64,000 nt of DNA from Clostridium tunisiense TJ (lineage in GTDB: Bacteria > Bacillota > Clostridia > Clostridiales > Clostridiaceae). The stretch covers positions 277,306 through 341,305 of the forward strand of contig NZ_AMQH01000009.1 of NCBI RefSeq assembly GCF_000300195.1. Direction: 5' to 3'. Shown here one piece after another: positions 1-9,619 of the stretch. Positions within the stretch are counted from its first letter, which is position 1. The number at the start of each line of letters is the position of its first letter. Position numbers and translations under genes: made by a program. The notes under the pieces are model-generated. The model was not told the DNA's origin and made no database searches. It worked only from the letters and a program-made list of their open reading frames with translations.

Positions 1-358
1 TTTCTCTTTCATCCATACCTTCAATAAAACTATAATTTTTGTTAGTTTTATTCTTATAATTATTAAAATAGCTATGGATTAACTCCTTAACTGATAGCAC
101 TTCAAAAGAGTTATTTATTGCGCTAAAAAAAGTCAAATTACTGCTATTGTCCTTTAAGTTATTATATTTATCCTTTATACTAGCCTTTTCATCATTAGTT
201 ATAAACAATATATTATCATCACTATATAAACAATAATCTGTACTTAGATAAGCAGCCCTATTAATAGCTTCATAGGTTTTTCCAGTACCTTCTTCTCCTT
301 GAAGAATAAAAAATCTTCCATTTTTAAATTTGCTTGTATTAGTTTGCTTTAGCCTCAA
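1..358 (-). CDS. P-loop ATPase, possibly SF1 helicase-like, N-terminal part
   Basis: This gene runs off the left edge; only about 119 codons are visible and the frame is open to base 1. The start is a TTG at 358, preceded by a GGGGGTG ribosome binding site. Near residue 22 is a clear Walker A motif, GEEGTGKT, followed by RAAYL and a strand ILFITND. That order (short N-terminus, Walker A, helix, then a strand reading like LFITxN) resembles the start of UvrD/Rep-type superfamily 1 helicases or related DNA-dependent ATPases. The helicase assignment is inference because no later motif is in view; another P-loop NTPase is possible. Confidence 0.6.
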   Translation of the reverse strand, partial: MRLKQTNTSKFKNGRFFILQGEEGTGKTYEAINRAAYLSTDYCLYSDDNILFITNDEKASIKDKYNNLKDNSSNLTFFSAINNSFEVLSVKELIHSYFNNYKNKTNKNYSFIEGMDERE

Positions 359-629
359 AACTTCACCCCCTTGAACAATGAACGCTGTTACTAAAATTTT
401 TCATTAAGCCTTATAACTGAATAAGGTTTTTATTTCTAGTAAATTGCTCTAAATTTTTTTAAATAAAAATTATTAACTAGGAACTGCTTCAAATTTATTT
501 CAAACTATGCAATCACGATAAACTTTTAGCTAGAACCTATTCTAAAATACGACATCAAGTTACAATTATATATAATATTATACCATAAATTCTCTCTAAA
601 CTCATTAGAATATATTGGCACAGTTCAGT
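359..629. other. Intergenic region with one plus-oriented hairpin
   Basis: No coding potential is seen. A small hairpin (CCTTAT at 409-414, ATAAGG at 421-426, followed by TTTTTATTT) looks like a weak terminator on the plus strand, although no plus-strand gene lies upstream. The rest is AT-rich and should hold the promoter of the leftward ATPase gene. Confidence 0.35.
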
Positions 630-1772
630 TTATCTAGTCATTTTTCTTACTAAAGTTGAAGTCCAAATAGCTACCATTATTACTCCTGCTATAATTTCTA
701 AATTAGCAACATACATACTTATCATACTATGAGGAACCAAATTTCCATAACCAACTGTACAAAAGGTAACTATACTAAAATGAATAGAATAAAGAAAGTC
801 CTTTAAAAAGACTAAAACTCCCTCGGGCATAGATAAATTATGATAATCAATTACGCCTGTCTTAGTTTCTATTCCTGTAAATAAATAAATAACTGCACAA
901 AAAAGTATTATAAGTAAAGAAACACCAAAACTTCTATAAGGCTTTTCCCCATAACCGCAGACAAAATTTGACGAGGTAGACACTATTTTTTTTATTCCTC
1001 GTAAAGTTCTGTGTTTAGCTTTTTTACTCTCATAAAAACACTCTCCATACTTATCTTGTATGTCATTTTTAAGGTATTGATTTCCAAAAGCCATATAGCT
1101 ATTAGCTATGTTTAAATCCTTCTTACCACAAGGATGGGTTGATTTATTTCTTAGGCAATAATAGTTGTCCTTGTAATTAAAAGGTCCTATATAAGATCCA
1201 TAGCTTACTCTAGTGTACCCTCTTTGATTCAAGAAGAATATATCCATGGAGCAGCTAGTGTTCTTAATTATACAGTCCATAAGATTACAATCATCAATAA
1301 ATCTTACAGCATTGTAGCTATTTCCTATTAAGTTGCATCTCGCCATAAAAGTATCTTTAAAGGAAGTAACATTAAGCTTACACCTTTTTATAATTATTCC
1401 ATTTAAATTGCACTTATAAAAAGAAGTTCTTTCAATACATCCACCAAAAATCTCCATAAAACTTTCATGACCAATATTACAACGTTGAAACTTACAAAGC
1501 TGAAAAACACAATTTTCAAAAAACACATTAGAAAACCTAATGTTTCTAAAATCTACTTCTTTAAAGATGCACCCAATATAGGCTATATCTGAAAAACTTA
1601 GTTCTAATACCCCTGTAGTCTTATTAAATTCCTTACCTTCTACTCTTGCGTCCACAAGACTTAAGAAATGGTTTGGAGTTATATTTTTTATTCTTATATT
1701 AAAATAACTAATTGGCTTTGTAGTTTTTTCGAAATGCCTTGTTTTAAATAACTGCTGTATAAGTTTTTTCAT
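630..1772 (-). CDS. Pentapeptide-repeat protein fused to a two-TM potassium channel pore
   Basis: About 380 residues. The first two thirds contain degenerate pentapeptide-type repeats with aromatic or aliphatic residues every fifth position and many cysteines (for example CVFQLCKFQRCNI, then CNLNGIIIKRCKL). This fold is a right-handed beta helix. The C-terminal third has a membrane helix near residue 285-305, a pore helix with the K+ selectivity filter TVGYGN, and a second helix ending the protein, as in the Ion_trans_2 family. The ATG at 1772 is preferred to a GTG at 1796 because GGAGTGAG lies just upstream of it. It is likely a cation channel gated or anchored by its cytoplasmic beta helix. 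The family call is firm; gating is inference. Confidence 0.8.
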   Translation of the reverse strand: MKKLIQQLFKTRHFEKTTKPISYFNIRIKNITPNHFLSLVDARVEGKEFNKTTGVLELSFSDIAYIGCIFKEVDFRNIRFSNVFFENCVFQLCKFQRCNIGHESFMEIFGGCIERTSFYKCNLNGIIIKRCKLNVTSFKDTFMARCNLIGNSYNAVRFIDDCNLMDCIIKNTSCSMDIFFLNQRGYTRVSYGSYIGPFNYKDNYYCLRNKSTHPCGKKDLNIANSYMAFGNQYLKNDIQDKYGECFYESKKAKHRTLRGIKKIVSTSSNFVCGYGEKPYRSFGVSLLIILFCAVIYLFTGIETKTGVIDYHNLSMPEGVLVFLKDFLYSIHFSIVTFCTVGYGNLVPHSMISMYVANLEIIAGVIMVAIWTSTLVRKMTR

Positions 1773-1925
1773 AGTTATGCACTCACTCCATGTCACTATA
1801 TTTATTTGAAATATTCATAATGTTATAAATTGAACTAAAATTTTGTCATAACCTCTTGTGTTCACCCCCATAACTCATGATATAATTTTGTCATACACTG
1901 TAATTATCTGGGGGACATTTAAATT

Positions 1926-3950
1926 ATGTACAAGAATTTAAAAATTCTAACAAGACGGCATTCAAAATTAAGTGGATTAAAACTAAACCATTCTTTATTT
2001 TTACTTATATTATTTATATTCGTAAATATTTTTTGTCCTTCTAAACCCATCTCAGCCTTTACAGGTCAAGTTAAAAATATCTTAGTCCTTACTTCCTATG
2101 AGCAAAATGAATATTGGGAAACCAACGTCCTAAAAGGATTGTATGAATCTTTGAAGGATGAAAATATTGAACCTATATATAAAGTTGAATACTTAGCTAT
2201 TTCCAACGAAGATAAGAAATATACAGATGCTCAAGGGGAACTTTTAACACTTAAGTACAAGAATACTAAATTTGACTTAGTAATTGTCATAGATGATGAA
2301 GCCTTAACTTTCTTTTCTACTCACGGGAAAAATATTTTTGGGGAAGTTCCTGTAGTTTATGGTGGCATAAATAGTGCCGGCAAACTTTTCCGTTTCCCCT
2401 ACAATACCTATACTGGGGTTGTAGAACATTATAATATAAACTCATTAATAGACTTAATGTTACGTGCGCACTCTAACGTAGAGCAAATTAATGTGATATT
2501 AAACAACTCTGCTTTTTCCTCTACTGTAGAAAGTGACATAAAGTCATCCTTAGCTTATTGGTCTACTAATGTGAAGTTTAATTTTATAAAAGATGATTAT
2601 CTAGAAAACATTTCTTCCAAGCTTAAAGAGCTTCCATCACCACAAGTACATCTTTTAGTTGGAAATTTTAAGACTAAGGATAACTTCCTAATACCTTATG
2701 GTGATGTAATAACAACAATTAAGAATTGTTCTGATTGTTCTGATTGTTCAATTTATTCTACCAATGGAGGTTACTTCGACTCTAACATTATAGGCGGATA
2801 TGTTTTATCTGGAACAGAACATGGAAAAATATTAGGTAAACTTGCATTAAGAGTTTTAAAAGGAGAAGCTCCTAAATCTATTCATCCAGTTCATGATACT
2901 GGTGGTATGTTTGTTTTTAATTATTATGAGCTGGTGAAAAGCAAAATTTCCCAAAATATTCTTCCTCAAAATAGTGTTATTAAAAATCAGCCAACTTTCA
3001 ATAGTAACATTTTTTACACAACTATGATCGTCCTAGGAATTTTAATAGTTATTTGCATTATTATAATAATTTATCAAACTAATGAAAAGGTTAGGAGTAT
3101 TACAAGAATAAACTATGAGAAAAAACGATATGAAGAAGTTATAAAATACGATAAAATGAAAACTGAATTTTTAGCTAATATATCTCATGAATTAAGAACA
3201 CCTCTCAATGTTATGTTATCTGGACTACAACTTTTAGAAATGCATAAAACTAAGGGAGATATTACCTTCAAAGATCCTTCTTTAGTGGAAAAGGCTTTTT
3301 ATGTGAAGCAAAACGGCTATAGACTTTTAAGATTAATAAACAACCTCATCGACGTAACAAAAATTGATTCAGGATTCTTTCATCTTCAACTTGAAACAAG
3401 AAACATAATTGAAGTAGTTGAGGGAATTACCCTTTCCATTGCAGAGTACATGGATCAAAGGGGAATAAACTTAGTTTTTGACACTAATGAAGAAGAGCTT
3501 TATATGCCCGTAGACTCCGATAAAATAGAAAGAATAATGCTTAATCTTCTTTCTAATGCAGCAAAATTCACTCCTGAGAGCGGAACAATTTTAGTTAATA
3601 TGGATTGTTCAAAATACTCAGTAAAAATTTCTGTAAAAGATAATGGTATTGGAATTCCTAAAGGAATGCAAAAGGAAATTTTCAATAGATTCACTCAAGT
3701 AGATAGCTCACTTCATAAAAATAAACAAGGTAGCGGTATTGGACTATCTCTTGTAAAGTCCCTAGTGGAGCTTCACAAGGGTAGTATTTATGTTGTAAGC
3801 ACAGAAGGAAAGGGCTCTACTTTTACATTTGAACTTCCAGTAACTATGCCACAAGACAGTGAAGTTGCAACTACTTCTTTAGATATTGAAAATCCTAACT
3901 ATAATGAAAAGATAGTTTTGGAGTTTTCTGATCTTAATGAATCTATGTAA
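1926..3950 (+). CDS. Sensor histidine kinase with ABC substrate-binding-like extracellular domain
   Basis: 674 residues. An N-terminal membrane anchor (about 24-42) is followed by an extracellular domain of the ABC transporter substrate-binding type (PF04392-like, begins NILVLTSYEQ, about 50-340). A second membrane helix spans about 361-385. Then come HisKA with the phosphoacceptor His near residue 421 (NISHELRTPLN) and a HATPase domain with N box (NLLSNAAKF), DNGIGIP and GSGIGLSL. No response regulator gene is adjacent, so it is an orphan kinase. GGGGGAC precedes the ATG. The C-terminus ends in a tail containing LEFSDL, shared with the kinase at 42.0-44.0 kb. The ligand is unknown; related sensor domains bind small molecules. 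Confidence 0.88.
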   Translation: MYKNLKILTRRHSKLSGLKLNHSLFLLILFIFVNIFCPSKPISAFTGQVKNILVLTSYEQNEYWETNVLKGLYESLKDENIEPIYKVEYLAISNEDKKYTDAQGELLTLKYKNTKFDLVIVIDDEALTFFSTHGKNIFGEVPVVYGGINSAGKLFRFPYNTYTGVVEHYNINSLIDLMLRAHSNVEQINVILNNSAFSSTVESDIKSSLAYWSTNVKFNFIKDDYLENISSKLKELPSPQVHLLVGNFKTKDNFLIPYGDVITTIKNCSDCSDCSIYSTNGGYFDSNIIGGYVLSGTEHGKILGKLALRVLKGEAPKSIHPVHDTGGMFVFNYYELVKSKISQNILPQNSVIKNQPTFNSNIFYTTMIVLGILIVICIIIIIYQTNEKVRSITRINYEKKRYEEVIKYDKMKTEFLANISHELRTPLNVMLSGLQLLEMHKTKGDITFKDPSLVEKAFYVKQNGYRLLRLINNLIDVTKIDSGFFHLQLETRNIIEVVEGITLSIAEYMDQRGINLVFDTNEEELYMPVDSDKIERIMLNLLSNAAKFTPESGTILVNMDCSKYSVKISVKDNGIGIPKGMQKEIFNRFTQVDSSLHKNKQGSGIGLSLVKSLVELHKGSIYVVSTEGKGSTFTFELPVTMPQDSEVATTSLDIENPNYNEKIVLEFSDLNESM

Positions 3951-3978
3951 GTTACCGTTGAATAAATTATTCTAAAAA

Positions 3979-4010
3979 ACTCCCTATGAAAGATGCTTTT
4001 CATAGGGAGT
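3979..4010. terminator. Bidirectional terminator
   Basis: Stem ACTCCCTATGAAA pairs with TTTCATAGGGAGT around a short loop, with A-rich and T-rich flanks. It lies between the convergent kinase gene and the ABC permease gene and can serve both. Confidence 0.85.
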
Positions 4011-4023
4011 TAATCTTTAATAT

Positions 4024-5280
4024 CTACATTTTTAAATCTCTTTTATCTTCTACAATCTTCTTCCAAGCATAAAGAGCAAGGGATACACAAATAACTCCAT
4101 AAGCTACAAACACTCTAAAGTATTCACCTATTTGAGCATTATTAAATAAATTCTTCCCTGCTGTTGGCGATACCACAAAGAGAGTATGGAACAAAATTAC
4201 TCCAAGTAAAGCTTGTTTATTTGTAGCCTTAGATACAGAAGCTCCTCCTATTAGTATAGCTGCTATAGCAAACATACCAACTTGTTCATGACTTCCGTAG
4301 GTGTTTAAGGTTCCAATATTTTGGAGGAATATAATTTGTCCCCAAGCTGCTAGAACAGTAGAAATAATTATAGCTTTAATTCTTGTCTTATTAACATTTA
4401 TTCCTGAAGCATTTGCCACTACGCCACTTTGACCTACAGTTCTAAAGTCTTGACCAAGCTTTGTTTTAAATATAAACACATTAAATGCGCAGAGTATAAC
4501 TAATATAACCATACTAATCATAGGTACTTTTACGAAAAATAACACAGTTGCAACAGATGGAATTTGACATATAAATACTATAACCAAACTTAAAACTGCT
4601 ATAACCACATGTTTTTTAACAATACCTTTTTTCTTTACTGCTCTATAAATCGTAACAGCTATAAGCCCAATTCCTATAATTAATGCCACATAGTAGGTTA
4701 ATTCATAAAGAGAAAGCCTCCATAAATCATCCAAGGCATATTTTATACCACCATTTAAGTCTACAGTGTTTTTTATTCCTACACCTCCACTAATCATAAG
4801 CTTCGGATTCTTCATTGGAATTACAGTTCCTACTAGGAACAGGAATAAAAGCTGATAAAGACCATTTGCAAAGATACCAAGAATCATACTGGTTATCATT
4901 TCTTGACCCTTTGTCATATTTAATAGCTTGCCTGTAAGATATCCAAAAATTATAGCTATAGGAGTAGTTAAAACTACACATAACAAGAACCCTGGAATTC
5001 CTACAATACCCCAATGAGTAACTGCAATAATTACAATTTGTGCAGCCATAGCACCAATAACTATACCAAAGTTTAGCCCCATACCTGCAATAACTGGAAT
5101 TATTAAAGATAGCACAATAAATAAATTCCTTCCAATTCTATTTACAAGTTCATCTAAAACTAAGGTTAGAGGCTGTCCTGATAAATTTAACCCTAATAAA
5201 CAGAGAATGATAAATAATATGGTAACCATATTATTAAATATATAGCCTTTAGCCTTTGCAAATAATCCTTTACTATGCAT
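4024..5280 (-). CDS. ABC transporter permease (BPD_transp_2 / sugar-nucleoside type)
   Basis: About 418 residues with around ten hydrophobic segments and the glycine/alanine-rich C-terminal motif region (AIAAILIGGASVSKA) typical of the RbsC/YufP-like permeases that partner BMP-type or sugar binding proteins. The start is taken at the ATG at 5280, which has AGGGGG eight bases upstream, rather than an in-frame GTG at 5289. It overlaps the stop of the preceding permease gene by 8 bases, so translation is probably coupled. It is the last gene of the operon. It forms the membrane channel with the second permease. Substrate unknown. Confidence 0.87.
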   Translation of the reverse strand: MHSKGLFAKAKGYIFNNMVTILFIILCLLGLNLSGQPLTLVLDELVNRIGRNLFIVLSLIIPVIAGMGLNFGIVIGAMAAQIVIIAVTHWGIVGIPGFLLCVVLTTPIAIIFGYLTGKLLNMTKGQEMITSMILGIFANGLYQLLFLFLVGTVIPMKNPKLMISGGVGIKNTVDLNGGIKYALDDLWRLSLYELTYYVALIIGIGLIAVTIYRAVKKKGIVKKHVVIAVLSLVIVFICQIPSVATVLFFVKVPMISMVILVILCAFNVFIFKTKLGQDFRTVGQSGVVANASGINVNKTRIKAIIISTVLAAWGQIIFLQNIGTLNTYGSHEQVGMFAIAAILIGGASVSKATNKQALLGVILFHTLFVVSPTAGKNLFNNAQIGEYFRVFVAYGVICVSLALYAWKKIVEDKRDLKM

Positions 5281-6319
5281 CAGCTCCACCCCCTTTAGCC
5301 TTTGTTAATGCATAAATTATAATACCGTTACTAACTATTATCCTTATAACTTCAGATAGATTTCCCTCCGTAAACATGGAGTTAACAACAGGAAGCCCCA
5401 CTGTAAGTAATCCTTGGAATAAGAAGGTTCCAATGATTACATGAGATATCTTTGCGCCTCTAGTAGAAGCTCCTCCAATTAGCACAGCTGCAACTGCTGG
5501 AAATCCCATCATCATAGGTGCTTGATAGAGTTGAATAAAGCCATAGCTTTGAGAATAAACCATAATTCCAACTGCTCCTAGAACTGTAGATATAGTTGTT
5601 CCAATAACTCTAGTTCTATCTACATTTATAGCAGAAGCCTGTGCAAACTTTGGATTATTTCCTCCTGCGGTCATCATAATTCCTGTTTTAGTTTTTAAGA
5701 AGAACCAAACTACTAAACAACATAGTAAAAACATTAATATTAACCCTGTAGGAACTGTAACTCCACCTATTCTAAAACTTAGGAAGTTATCTAGTATTTT
5801 AGCAAATCTGCCCTCTAGAGTTATGGTAGTTCTAAGTCCTTGACCAATAGGCCACTTTATTTCTTCACTCATAAAAGGTAATAGTAGCCATCCTATACAC
5901 ATAAGGGACACTGCTGAAAAACCAGCATAGGTTCCTATCATCATTTCATCTCCCTTAACCTTGTTAAGTAAGAGTCCATAAAGGTAGCCTAGAACTGCCG
6001 CAAGAACTATAGAAATTATAGTTCCTACAAAGAAAGCCTGAAAACCCCTTAAGTTCATTTCTATACTAATTAACCCTCCTAAAATACCTGCAAGAAGTCC
6101 AATAGGTAGACCAAAGTTTAAACCTATTCCACACAGAATACCAGGGACCATAGCAAGTACTAATATTCCATTCATTCCAAATCTAACTAAGATATCCGAA
6201 AAAAGAGTACCCATATTTAACTTCATAGGAATTGCTAGAATGCATAATAGTATGAAAAATCCACCTATAATTAACCTAGGTAACCCGACTTTATTAGTAA
6301 AATCCTTAACTTTCTCCAT
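5273..6319 (-). CDS. ABC transporter permease (second subunit)
   Basis: 348 residues, with about nine predicted membrane helices. It is paralogous to the next permease, with the matching C-terminal motif AVAAVLIGGASTRGA. The ATG at 6319 overlaps the end of the ATPase gene by 14 bases and has a strong GGAGGTGG site within that gene's last codons, so the three genes are one translationally coupled unit. Two different permeases probably form a heterodimer, as in nucleoside (BmpA/NupN-PQ) systems. The specific cargo cannot be read from sequence. Confidence 0.88.
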   Translation of the reverse strand: MEKVKDFTNKVGLPRLIIGGFFILLCILAIPMKLNMGTLFSDILVRFGMNGILVLAMVPGILCGIGLNFGLPIGLLAGILGGLISIEMNLRGFQAFFVGTIISIVLAAVLGYLYGLLLNKVKGDEMMIGTYAGFSAVSLMCIGWLLLPFMSEEIKWPIGQGLRTTITLEGRFAKILDNFLSFRIGGVTVPTGLILMFLLCCLVVWFFLKTKTGIMMTAGGNNPKFAQASAINVDRTRVIGTTISTVLGAVGIMVYSQSYGFIQLYQAPMMMGFPAVAAVLIGGASTRGAKISHVIIGTFLFQGLLTVGLPVVNSMFTEGNLSEVIRIIVSNGIIIYALTKAKGGGADA

Positions 6320-7934
6320 GACTCTCTTCCACCTCCCTTTGCTCCTCTATTTTTATATCTGTGTTTAAACCAGACATTAAAAGTCCAAAGTCTGCATCAG
6401 GAGCCTCTGGTTTTAATATGCCTGCTACCTTTCCCTCTGTGATTATGGCAATTCTATCGGAAATTGACCTTAATTCTGCAAGTTCACTAGAGGTCATTAC
6501 TATGGTCATGCCTTTTTCCTTGTTAAGCTTCACTAAGGTATCTAATACTAACTTTTTAGCTCCTATATCAATTCCTCTAGTAGGTTCAGATACAAACAGC
6601 ACTTTTGGATTTAGTGTTAAAGCCCTTGCAATGCACACCTTCTGCTGATTTCCACCACTAAGCCTTCTGGTTAGCTGAGTAGGTCCTGTACACCTTATAT
6701 CTAAATCTTTAATCATAGAGTTTGCATAAGATCTAACTCTTTTAGCGTCCACTAACTTTATAGGTCCAAAGTTTTTAAAGAACTCTCCATTTATCTCCAT
6801 GGAGGTTACTGCTATATTAAGCTCTATAGAATTATCAAGAAGAAGACCAATTCCTCTTCTATCCTCTGAAACAAAGGCAAGTTTGCTTTCTAGTGACTCC
6901 TTAGGTGAATTTAAAACTAAAGGTTTGCCTTCTAAAGTTATCTCTCCACTAGCTTTGTGAAGTCCCATAATGCCATTGGCAATACCGATTTTACCTTGCC
7001 CTGCGAGACCCCCAATGCCTAGGATTTCTCCCTTTTTAACCTGAAGACTTACTCCCTTTACTCTCTCTCCCGGCATTTCTACCACTAAATTATCAATGTT
7101 TAAAATTACTTCTTCCTCTGACTCTTTTTTCTCCTCTACTTTTCTTATAATTTCAAGCTTTCTTCCAACCATATACTCAGCAAGCTGAACTACATTAGTA
7201 TTTTTCTTTTCTACTGTAGCAACAAGCTGTCCATCTCTCAAAATTGTAATATTATCAGCTGCCTCCATAACTTCATCCAGTCTATGTGTGATGAATATGA
7301 TAGCAATTCCACTGTTAGCAATACTTCTCATAGCAGCAATTAAAGTTTCAGCTTCACTTTCTGTAAGAACTGCTGTAGGTTCATCAAACACTAAAAGTTT
7401 AATATTCTTCTTATCTATCTCCCTTGCAATCTCAACAAACTGCATGTAACCTACTGGAAGACTAGAAACATAAGCAAGCTCATCAATACCAATTCCAGTA
7501 GTTTTTAATGCCTCCTTACCATCCTTATTCATAGCTTTATAATCAAGGGTTTTTAAATTTTCCCCAAATATTCTACTGATAACAGAATTCTTAGTAATTT
7601 CTCTATTAATTTTTATATTTTCAGCCACTGTAAAACCCGGAATAAGCATAAACTCTTGATGTACCATACCAATCCCTAAGTCCATGGCATTCTTTGGAGA
7701 TTTTATAGCTATAGGCTCTTCATTTAAATACACTTGTCCTTTAAATCCGCCTGTAGAATGAATTACAGGCATTCCAAATAAAATATTCATTAAAGTAGAC
7801 TTACCTGCACCATTTTCTCCAAGTAGTGCATGAATTTCTCCAGGTTTTATATTTAAACTAACACCTTTAAGTACCGAGTTTCCAAAATACTCTTTTTCAA
7901 TGTTCTCCATACGGAGCACATATTTTTTCTCCAT
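6306..7934 (-). CDS. ABC transporter ATP-binding protein with two ABC domains
   Basis: 542 residues, the RbsA/MglA-type tandem ATPase length. Domain 1 has Walker A GENGAGKST, a degenerate signature (LPVGYMQFVEIA) and Walker B LLVFDEPTAVL. Domain 2 has the typical altered P loop (GLAGQGKIG) and a normal signature LSGGNQQKVCIARAL with EPTRGID. This asymmetry is usual for sugar and nucleoside importers of the CUT2/BMP class. The ATG at 7934 follows GAGGGGG. It is encoded between the lipoprotein gene and the two permease genes and energises their import system at the inner face of the membrane. Confidence 0.92.
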   Translation of the reverse strand: MEKKYVLRMENIEKEYFGNSVLKGVSLNIKPGEIHALLGENGAGKSTLMNILFGMPVIHSTGGFKGQVYLNEEPIAIKSPKNAMDLGIGMVHQEFMLIPGFTVAENIKINREITKNSVISRIFGENLKTLDYKAMNKDGKEALKTTGIGIDELAYVSSLPVGYMQFVEIAREIDKKNIKLLVFDEPTAVLTESEAETLIAAMRSIANSGIAIIFITHRLDEVMEAADNITILRDGQLVATVEKKNTNVVQLAEYMVGRKLEIIRKVEEKKESEEEVILNIDNLVVEMPGERVKGVSLQVKKGEILGIGGLAGQGKIGIANGIMGLHKASGEITLEGKPLVLNSPKESLESKLAFVSEDRRGIGLLLDNSIELNIAVTSMEINGEFFKNFGPIKLVDAKRVRSYANSMIKDLDIRCTGPTQLTRRLSGGNQQKVCIARALTLNPKVLFVSEPTRGIDIGAKKLVLDTLVKLNKEKGMTIVMTSSELAELRSISDRIAIITEGKVAGILKPEAPDADFGLLMSGLNTDIKIEEQREVEESHGES

Positions 7935-7957
7935 GCTTCCCCCTCCTCTATATTTAG

Positions 7958-8017
7958 TACTTTAGAAGGGATTCTACCTGGTGAAACTAATTCTTTAAGC
8001 TTTTCCCCTCTAAAGTA
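7958..8017 (-). other. Intercistronic stem-loop
   Basis: On the minus strand TACTTTAGAGGGG pairs with CCCTTCTAAAGTA around a loop of about 34 nt. There is no U tract. It sits between the binding-protein gene and the ATPase gene. Such hairpins commonly protect the abundant upstream message or reduce read-through, which would give more lipoprotein than transporter. Confidence 0.5.
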
Positions 8018-8101
8018 TAGTTAAATAATGATTAATTTTACTTTTCTTCTAAGCCAGTAAAGCTACAGCCTTACTATTGTTTAGAAAATTCAGAATTATT
8101 T

Positions 8102-9253
8102 CTAGAAGTTTATATAATCGGATAATAATAAATAATAATTATCGTAAGTCTTATTAGCTTTTTCATCCTTTAAAGGTGTAACATTAATTTTACTCTTTAA
8201 TACCTTCTCAATAACCTCTTCTAACTTAGCTTTGTCATTTTTACTCTTAGTTTTACCTTCTAAAACTTGCATAGCATACTCTGTTCCAGCTTCAACAAAT
8301 AACATGTTTACAGGTACTGGCCAAGTTGAGAATTTACCTTTTCCACCTTTTTCTTCAATTTTCTTTTCTATTTCCTTAACTATAAATTGAACATCACCCT
8401 TTTTATCATCTGGAATTTGTATTCCAAGTGCTCCTGGATAAGCATGGTATGGTGATGGACAACATTGTTGTGGGAATATAGCTCCTTGTGCTAATACTGA
8501 CTTAATAAGTGGTTCTTGCATTGAACAGTTTGTGCTAAAGAATGCTGTATCTTTTCCAAACTCTTGAACCTTTCTTGGAACGTCTTCAAGAATAAATTGT
8601 TGTGCTCCTGGAACTCCAGCGTCTCCTGTTGGGTCTGGTGCTGTTGCATCAACAAATTTTAATCCTATCTCTTCACAAGTCTTTTTGAATAAATCTCTTC
8701 TTTGAGCAAGTAACTCATAAGACATATGCCTTGGGAAAGAGTAGTGAACAAAAGTCTTAGCTCCTTGTTTTTTAGCTTGTTGTATCACTGTTTTACCCAT
8801 TCCAAGCTCATCAGCTTGTAAAATTACATCAGCCTTTCCAGCTATCATTGCTGGGTCTTCTCCTGGAACCCCTGCAACAAAAAGCATATCAGGTCTTTTT
8901 TCCTTAACCTTATCAATAGCAGCAGATGCTCCTGGTACTGCTTGAACAAATATTATAGCCTTAACTTCTGGGTCTGATGCTAAAGTTAATGTATTAGCTA
9001 TTGTTGTTTCTTGCTCCTTCATAAAACTGTCTGGATAAGTTTGAAGCACTATTTTATCTCCATATTTTTGCTTCATTTTTTCTGCTGCTCTGTACTCTTC
9101 TTCCCCTTGAGAAACTGTACCAGTTATAATTCCTATTTTATACTTGTCATTTTTAGCAGCGCCTCCACCTTCTACTGGACTTTTAGGACCACAGCCAACC
9201 ATTCCTAAAACCATTAATCCAGTTAAAACCCCTGCAAGAACTTTTTTTAACAA
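8102..9253 (-). CDS. DUF3798-family substrate-binding lipoprotein of an ABC transporter
   Basis: 383 residues. The signal peptide ends in the lipobox LGMVGC (Cys near residue 22), so it is a lipid-anchored extracellular protein. The rest reads like a periplasmic-binding fold (IGIITGTVSQGEEEYRAAEK, later KAIIFVQAVPGASAAIDKV) and matches my memory of the DUF3798 family, which is distantly BMP-like. The start is TTG with TAGGGGGC upstream. It is the first gene of a four-gene transporter operon. Ligand unknown; purine nucleosides or sugars are the obvious candidates from the permease class. Confidence 0.82.
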   Translation of the reverse strand: MLKKVLAGVLTGLMVLGMVGCGPKSPVEGGGAAKNDKYKIGIITGTVSQGEEEYRAAEKMKQKYGDKIVLQTYPDSFMKEQETTIANTLTLASDPEVKAIIFVQAVPGASAAIDKVKEKRPDMLFVAGVPGEDPAMIAGKADVILQADELGMGKTVIQQAKKQGAKTFVHYSFPRHMSYELLAQRRDLFKKTCEEIGLKFVDATAPDPTGDAGVPGAQQFILEDVPRKVQEFGKDTAFFSTNCSMQEPLIKSVLAQGAIFPQQCCPSPYHAYPGALGIQIPDDKKGDVQFIVKEIEKKIEEKGGKGKFSTWPVPVNMLFVEAGTEYAMQVLEGKTKSKNDKAKLEEVIEKVLKSKINVTPLKDEKANKTYDNYYLLLSDYINF

Positions 9254-9619
9254 TATATTCGCCCCCTATAATTTTTAATAGTATAAATATATTTACCTAT
9301 AAATGTGAATATGTTTAAAGTCGAAACATTTTATTAATAATAGTTTAATTAATTTAATAAAATTCCTATAAACTTCATTATTATTTAGTTTTACTTTGTA
9401 AAAATCCTCATAAACTTTACTTATTTTTAAAAATTAGCACTAATTATTCTTCTATATTAAAATTTATATTATATTTACTTTAAAATTAATTATCAAAGTT
9501 CCTCAAAGTTTTAGTATTCATTAAAACTCTCCTATAATTGCCTACAAACAAAAATCTAACCTTAAAATTTGCATATAGTTAATGGCTAGTTAAAACCCTT
9601 TCTCTTATATTTTTATACA
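9254..9619. other. Long AT-rich leader of the DUF3798 transporter operon
   Basis: More than 360 bases without a good gene. It should carry the promoter of the leftward operon. On the minus strand an 11-codon ORF (MNTKTLRNFDN) has an AGGAGA site upstream near 9530, but it is too short to judge. I recognise no riboswitch class here. Confidence 0.35.

Noticed and set aside
9510..9540. 11-codon leader peptide MNTKTLRNFDN before the DUF3798 operon
   Set aside because: It has an AGGAGA site but no run of regulatory codons and no paired attenuator nearby; too short to claim.
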